NCBI GenBank assembly: GCA_046596055.1
Contig: JBKJNH010000022.1
Coordinates: 1-16,348 of the forward strand
DNA: 16,348 bases
From: JANPEF01 sp046596055
Lineage (GTDB): Bacteria > Eisenbacteria > RBG-16-71-46 > DASYSL01
Reading direction: 5' to 3'
Shown one piece after another: positions 12,380 through 16,348 of the stretch (position 1 is the stretch's first letter; each line of letters begins with the position of its first letter). Position numbers and translations under genes: made by a program. Below the pieces are notes generated by a model. The model was given only the letters and a program-made list of their open reading frames with translations. It was not told where the DNA came from and did no database searches.

Positions 12380-14068
12380 TCAGGCTGCGTGCGCGAACGC
12401 GAGTTCGCGTTCGAGCGTCAGTGTGAACGTGGTGCCATCCCCGGGGGCGCTCGTCACGGCAAGCCTCCCGCCCAGGCGTTCGATGATGCGCGAGGCGATC
12501 GCGAGTCCCAGCCCGGTTCCGCCCCGCTTGGTCGTGAAGAACGGCTCCGCGACCCGCTCCAGATGCGCCGCCGGGATCCCGGGTCCGGTGTCGTGCACTT
12601 CGACGGCCACCCGGCGCTCGCCCTGCGGGCGAATCCGCACCGTCACCCGTCCCGGCCCGTCCTGGGCCTCGATCGCGTTCTGCAACAGGTTCGTTAGCAC
12701 CCGCTTGAAGTGCTCACGATCCAGACGCGCCGCACATCCATCGCTCGCGTCCTCCATCACCAGCGCGATCTCCGGCCTCCATGCCGGGTGCCGCCGCGCC
12801 AGGTCGAGGGCGTCCTTCGCCAGTTCGTGCACGGGGACGGCTTCGATCAGGAGCTGCGGTTCACGCGCGTAGTCCAGCAGCTCGGTGACGAACCGGTTGA
12901 GCCGCTCGCACTCCTGCACGATCAGGCCCATCAGGTGCGCGTTCTCGGCTTCGAGCGTCAGTTCCCGCTGCAGGTACTCCACCGAGCCCGAGATCGGGTT
13001 GAGGCAGTTTCGGATCTCGTGCGCGATGCCGGCCGACAGTTGCCCGATGTAGGCCAGCGTCTCCGACCGCCGGGCCCGCTCCTCGACCGCCTTGAACTCC
13101 GACAGGTCGGCGAACACGGCGATCACGCCGCGGCGCGTTCCATCCTCGGCGGTGAGGAAGCTGGTCGACAACCCGACCGGCACCTGCGTCCCGTCCCCCG
13201 CCGTCAGCGTCACTTCCTCGCGCGACAGCAGCCGGCCGCTGGTCAGCGTCGCGGTGATCCGATCGAGCAGCGGCTTGCCACCTACCCCGATCACCTCCTG
13301 CGCCGCAAGGCCGCGCACGTCCACCGTTGACTTGCCCAGCAGCAGCTCGGCGGCCGCCCGGTTCGAGTGCAGCACGATCCCGTTCACGTCGAGCGTCAAC
13401 ACCCCGCTCGTCATGCTCTCGAGGATGCGATCCGTGTCGAGCCGCGCCCGTTCCACCTCGCGCGACGTCCGCGCCAGCGTCTGGCGCGTGCGTCGGCTGC
13501 GTTCGCCCAGCGTCCCGGCGGCCGCCCCCAGGATCAGGAGAAAGCCGACGAGGCTCGCGCTGGCCGGCACCGGAGCCGCCGCCGCGCTCGTCTCGGTGGC
13601 CCACGCCGAGGCGCCGAAGGCCGTCGCCAGCATCGGCAGGAGCAGGTAGCCGGTCGACCCGACGGCCGCGATCAGCAGCCCTCCGGTCGTCTCGAGCACG
13701 ATGCCGGCCCACAGCACCACCAGCGCGTAGAACAGCACGAACTGGCTCTCCGCCCCGCCCGTCGTCGTCGCCAGCGCGGTGACCACCGCGCAGTCGCCCA
13801 GAGCCTGGAACCAGCCCTGTGCCGAAGGCGCGAGGCTGGTCTTGAGCAGCAGCGCCGAGGCGCCGGTGTAGACGGCCAGGACGAGCGCCGACGCGACGAA
13901 TACCGCGGCCCTTGCCTCCGGCACGACATCGGGCCTCACGAGCAGGCCGAGGCCCAGCGCCCCGAGGCCGACGATCGCCCGCCAGCGAACCAGCGCGGCC
14001 AGGGCGCGCAGGAGGTCGCTGCCCGGGGTCTCGCCCCGCCACGCCTCCCCGGCCCGGATCGCGGTCAC
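12380..14068 (-). CDS. pilS: Membrane sensor histidine kinase PilS
   Basis: PilS is the inner-membrane kinase partner of PilR and in studied species senses pilin levels in the membrane. The 562-residue product has an N-terminal membrane region of about six hydrophobic segments (about 27-185), a short coiled linker and a PAS domain (about 210-325; ILESMTSGVLTLDVNGIVLHSNRAA). The HisKA box has phosphoacceptor H350 in GQLSAGIAHEIRNCLNPI. The HATPase domain has an N-box (NLLQNAIEA, 460-468), DTGPGIP (493-499), FFTTK (510-514) and GTGLGLA (517-523). The residue after HEIRN, usually Pro, is Cys355. The start is GTG at 14068, two bases after the pilC stop, with GGGAG 7 bases upstream; the open frame continues to 14623, but that part lies inside pilC. 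The domain order matches PilS. Confidence 0.94.
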   Translation of the reverse strand: MTAIRAGEAWRGETPGSDLLRALAALVRWRAIVGLGALGLGLLVRPDVVPEARAAVFVASALVLAVYTGASALLLKTSLAPSAQGWFQALGDCAVVTALATTTGGAESQFVLFYALVVLWAGIVLETTGGLLIAAVGSTGYLLLPMLATAFGASAWATETSAAAAPVPASASLVGFLLILGAAAGTLGERSRRTRQTLARTSREVERARLDTDRILESMTSGVLTLDVNGIVLHSNRAAAELLLGKSTVDVRGLAAQEVIGVGGKPLLDRITATLTSGRLLSREEVTLTAGDGTQVPVGLSTSFLTAEDGTRRGVIAVFADLSEFKAVEERARRSETLAYIGQLSAGIAHEIRNCLNPISGSVEYLQRELTLEAENAHLMGLIVQECERLNRFVTELLDYAREPQLLIEAVPVHELAKDALDLARRHPAWRPEIALVMEDASDGCAARLDREHFKRVLTNLLQNAIEAQDGPGRVTVRIRPQGERRVAVEVHDTGPGIPAAHLERVAEPFFTTKRGGTGLGLAIASRIIERLGGRLAVTSAPGDGTTFTLTLERELAFAHAA

Positions 14069-14070
14069 CC

Positions 14071-15282
14071 TTACTCTCCCGAAACAACCGAGATGAGCTT
14101 GAACATCGGCAGGTACATGGCCACCACCATGCCGCCGACGATGCCGCCCATCAGCACGATCATCACCGGCTCGATGACCGACGTCAGGTTCTCGACCGCC
14201 TGGTCCACCTCGGACTCGTAGAACACGGCAATCTTGGTCAGCATCTCGTCGAGCGCGCCGGTCTGCTCGCCCACCGAGATCATCTGCACCACCATCGGCG
14301 GGAACACGTTCGAGGCCTTGAGCGGCGCACCGACGGTCTCGCCCTCGCGGATGGCCGCACGGGCCTGCAGGATGGCGTCGGAGATCACGCGGTTGCCCGA
14401 CGTCCGGGCCGTGATCTCGAGTCCGGAGAGGATCGGCACGCCGGAGCTGATCAGGGTGCCCAGCGTGCGGGTGAAGCGCGCCACCGAACCCTTGAGGAGG
14501 ACGTCGCCCAGCACCGGCATCTTCAGCAGGAACTGGTCGATCTTCTTCTGGCCGAGGTCGGTCTTGTACCACTTCTGGATCCCGATGACCGAGGCCACGA
14601 TGGCGAGCGCCCCCGCCCACCACCAGGCGCGCAGGATGTTCGACATCTGGAGCACGATCGCGGTCGGCAGCGGCAGCTCGCCGCCGAAGTCCGTGAACAT
14701 CTTGGCGAACGTCGGGATGATGAAGATGAGCATGAACGCGGTGGCGCCCATGGCGACGCAGAGCACGACCGCCGGGTAGATCATGGCGCCCTGGATCTTG
14801 CGCTTGAGCGCGTCAGCCTTCTCGATGTACTGGGCGAGACGCAGGAGGATGTCGTCGAGGATACCGCCCGCCTCGCCGGCCGCGATCATGTTGCGGAACA
14901 GGTCGTCGAACGTCCGCTTGTGCTTGCCGAGGGCGTCGGCCAGAGTCGAGCCGGCCTCGACCTCGCGTGTGACGTCGGAGATCACCCTGGCGAACGCGGG
15001 GTTCGAGGTCTGCGCCGCGAGGATGTCGAGGCACTGCACCAGCGGCAGTCCGGCCGAGATCATGGTCGCGAACTGGCGGGTGAAGATCGCCATCTCCTTG
15101 GTGCTGACGCTGCCGGCGCCGGGCATGGTGAACTTGAGTCCCTTCGCCTTCTCCTTCAGCGAAGTGACCATGATGCGCTTCTTGCGCAGAAAGTCGACGG
15201 CCTCTTCCTGGCGATCGAAGGTCAGCTCACCCGACTGGGATTCCCCGGCCATGGTGCGACCCTTCCAGACGAATACCGGCAT
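14071..15282 (-). CDS. pilC: Type IV pilus inner-membrane platform protein PilC (GspF family)
   Basis: PilC is the inner-membrane core protein that transmits motor ATPase motion to the pilus base. The 403-residue product has two tandem GspF domains (about 65-190 and 266-395), recognisable by the paired segments FTRQFATMISAGLPLVQCLDIL and FTRTLGTLISSGVPILSGLEI and the following GEAGG / GEQTG turns. Three hydrophobic membrane segments are visible (about 167-190, 219-236, 369-393). A short soluble N-terminus (PVFVWKGRTMAGESQSGEL) is typical of the family. The ATG at 15282 has GGGAG 7 bases upstream and follows pilT by 24 bases; pilS follows 2 bases after its stop. Length and domain content are normal. 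Confidence 0.96.
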   Translation of the reverse strand: MPVFVWKGRTMAGESQSGELTFDRQEEAVDFLRKKRIMVTSLKEKAKGLKFTMPGAGSVSTKEMAIFTRQFATMISAGLPLVQCLDILAAQTSNPAFARVISDVTREVEAGSTLADALGKHKRTFDDLFRNMIAAGEAGGILDDILLRLAQYIEKADALKRKIQGAMIYPAVVLCVAMGATAFMLIFIIPTFAKMFTDFGGELPLPTAIVLQMSNILRAWWWAGALAIVASVIGIQKWYKTDLGQKKIDQFLLKMPVLGDVLLKGSVARFTRTLGTLISSGVPILSGLEITARTSGNRVISDAILQARAAIREGETVGAPLKASNVFPPMVVQMISVGEQTGALDEMLTKIAVFYESEVDQAVENLTSVIEPVMIVLMGGIVGGMVVAMYLPMFKLISVVSGE

Positions 15283-15306
15283 GCGTCTCTCCCGGGGTGA
15301 GCGCGA

Positions 15307-16348
15307 CTAGATCGTCGCGCGCAGGTTGAGCTTGGCCAACATCTGCTCGAGCTCGCCGCTATCCGACGAGCGATTCATCGCTTCCTCGACCGAGATCGAC
15401 TTGTCCTGCACGGCCTGCATCAGGCCCTGGTTCATGGTCTGCATTCCAAACTTCTGGCCGGCCTGCATGAGCGAGTAGATCTGGTGCGTCTTGCCCTCGC
15501 GGATGACGGCCTTCACGGCCGGCGTGCAGACCAGCACCTCGGCAACCATGGCGCGCCCGCCGCCGCGCTGCCGCGGGACGAGCTGCTGCGTGACCACGCC
15601 TTCCATGACGAAGGCCAGCTGGGTGTAGATCTGCTTCTGCTGGTCCGACGGGAAGGAGTCGACGATGCGATTGACCGCCTCGAACGTCGAATTGGTGTGC
15701 AGGGTCGCGAACACCAGGTGACCCGTCTCGGCGATCGTCAGGGCTGCGGCAAACGTCTCGCGGTCGCGCATTTCCCCGATCAGGATCACGTCCGGGTCCT
15801 GCCGCAGCACGTACTTGAGGGCCGTCACGAACGAGTCGGTGTCCGCGTTCACCTCGCGCTGGTTGACGATGCAGCGCTTGTGGTGATGGATGTACTCGAT
15901 CGGGTCCTCGATCGTCATGATGTGCGCCGGACGGGTCGAGTTGATGCGATCGAGCATGGCGGCCAGCGTCGTCGACTTGCCCGAACCCGTGGGCCCCGTG
16001 ACGAGCACGAGCCCCTTCGAGAGCTGGCACAGCTTGAGGAGGTCGTCGGGCAGCCCCAGCTCCTCGAACGACGGGATCTTCGTCGGGATGATACGGAGGA
16101 CGCCGCCCGGCCCTTGCCGGTCGAGGAACATGTTGCAGCGGAAGCGGCCCCGCTTGGGCATCTCGTAGGCAAAGTCGGTGTCGTGCCGCCGCTTGAACTC
16201 TTCGCGGTTTCGCTCGGGCGCAATGCCCCAGAGGATGCGCTCGGTCTGCGCCGGCGAGAGCGGCTTCGTGTCCGGGAGCACCATCATCTCGCCGTCCTTG
16301 CGGATCATTGGCGGGGCGAGCGCGGAGAGGTGGAGATCGGACGCGCCG
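15307..16348 (-). CDS. pilT: Type IV pilus retraction ATPase PilT (5' end outside window)
   Basis: PilT is the hexameric cytoplasmic motor that depolymerises the pilus and powers twitching motility. At the right edge the frame is open and reads GASDLHLSALAPPMIRKDGEM, the conserved PilT N-terminal region, so the true start is upstream of the window; the ATG at 16308 is internal. The visible 346 codons include Walker A (GPTGSGKST), the Asp box (MTIEDPIEYIHHHK), Walker B (DPDVILIGEMRD), the His box (TGHLVFATLHTN) and the C-terminal retraction-type motif as AVKAVIREGKTHQI, where the family form is AIRNLIRE. Sequence continues through GMQTMNQGLMQAV to a short acidic tail. Only about 15-20 residues should be missing. 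pilC follows after 24 bases. By synteny pilB would be expected just upstream of pilT. Confidence 0.96.
   Translation of the reverse strand, partial: GASDLHLSALAPPMIRKDGEMMVLPDTKPLSPAQTERILWGIAPERNREEFKRRHDTDFAYEMPKRGRFRCNMFLDRQGPGGVLRIIPTKIPSFEELGLPDDLLKLCQLSKGLVLVTGPTGSGKSTTLAAMLDRINSTRPAHIMTIEDPIEYIHHHKRCIVNQREVNADTDSFVTALKYVLRQDPDVILIGEMRDRETFAAALTIAETGHLVFATLHTNSTFEAVNRIVDSFPSDQQKQIYTQLAFVMEGVVTQQLVPRQRGGGRAMVAEVLVCTPAVKAVIREGKTHQIYSLMQAGQKFGMQTMNQGLMQAVQDKSISVEEAMNRSSDSGELEQMLAKLNLRATI

Noticed and set aside
10719..12872. Plus-strand open frame of 717 codons opposite pilR and part of pilS
   Set aside because: Runs antisense across two genuine genes and the intergenic regulatory region; repetitive RLDD/VHHR-like composition and no ribosome binding site or family motif.
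14069..14623. N-terminal extension of PilS by 185 residues
   Set aside because: The extension lies entirely inside pilC in another frame; the GTG at 14068 has a good ribosome binding site and gives a normal PilS.
13912..15300. Plus-strand open frame of 462 codons opposite pilC
   Set aside because: Shadow of pilC; His/Arg/Asp-rich nonsense composition without recognisable domains.

Overview
The window is a single type IV pilus (T4P) chromosomal cluster. Every convincing gene is on the minus strand, so transcription runs from high to low coordinates. Base composition is strongly GC-rich, and this creates long spurious open frames on the plus strand. In transcriptional order the genes are pilT (cut by the right edge), pilC, pilS, pilR, a sigma-54-controlled pilin, a second pilin, an ABC exporter pair, a TPR-like membrane-anchored protein, pilD, then pilM-pilN-pilO-pilP-pilQ, and the start of an unidentified secreted-protein gene cut by the left edge. 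This order closely matches the pil locus of Myxococcus xanthus (pilB-T-C-S-R-A-G-H-I-D-M-N-O-P-Q) and related deltaproteobacterial clusters, including an ABC transporter between pilA and pilD. The source is therefore a diderm, pilus-bearing bacterium of the Myxococcota/Desulfobacterota type, or another GC-rich diderm lineage with the same order (for example Candidatus Eisenbacteria). The sequence alone does not settle the phylum.

Right part (10.1-16.3 kb): PilT (retraction ATPase) and PilC (inner-membrane platform) are followed by the PilS/PilR two-component pair. PilR has a complete sigma-54 activator architecture. A 388-base gap separates pilR from the first pilin. It holds a pilR terminator, two near-identical tandem palindromes (candidate PilR sites), a less GC-rich stretch and a textbook -24/-12 promoter (TGGCACGGCGGTTGCA). 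The first pilin has a near-ideal ribosome binding site and is followed by a strong hairpin, then a paralogous second pilin and another hairpin.

Middle part (5.9-9.5 kb): a tightly overlapping operon of ABC ATPase, ABC-2 permease, TPR-like protein and prepilin peptidase PilD (ATGA, GTGA and TTGA overlaps). A second sigma-54-like site lies upstream of it, at almost the same distance from the start codon as in the pilin promoter.

Left part (0.4-5.6 kb): pilMNOPQ, coupled by overlaps or very short gaps, encodes the alignment complex and the outer-membrane secretin. Two proteins depart from the usual plan. PilP carries about 340 residues of Thr/Ala/Lys/Pro-rich linker before a normal PilP domain. 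PilQ is short and lacks N-terminal AMIN (peptidoglycan-binding) domains. The cluster ends at a hairpin, followed by a gene for an exported, possibly LolA-like protein.

I found no rRNA, tRNA, CRISPR, insertion sequence or phage feature. The most interesting signals are the regulatory architecture around the pilins and ABC operon, and the PilP/PilQ remodelling. I did not find a wholly new system.
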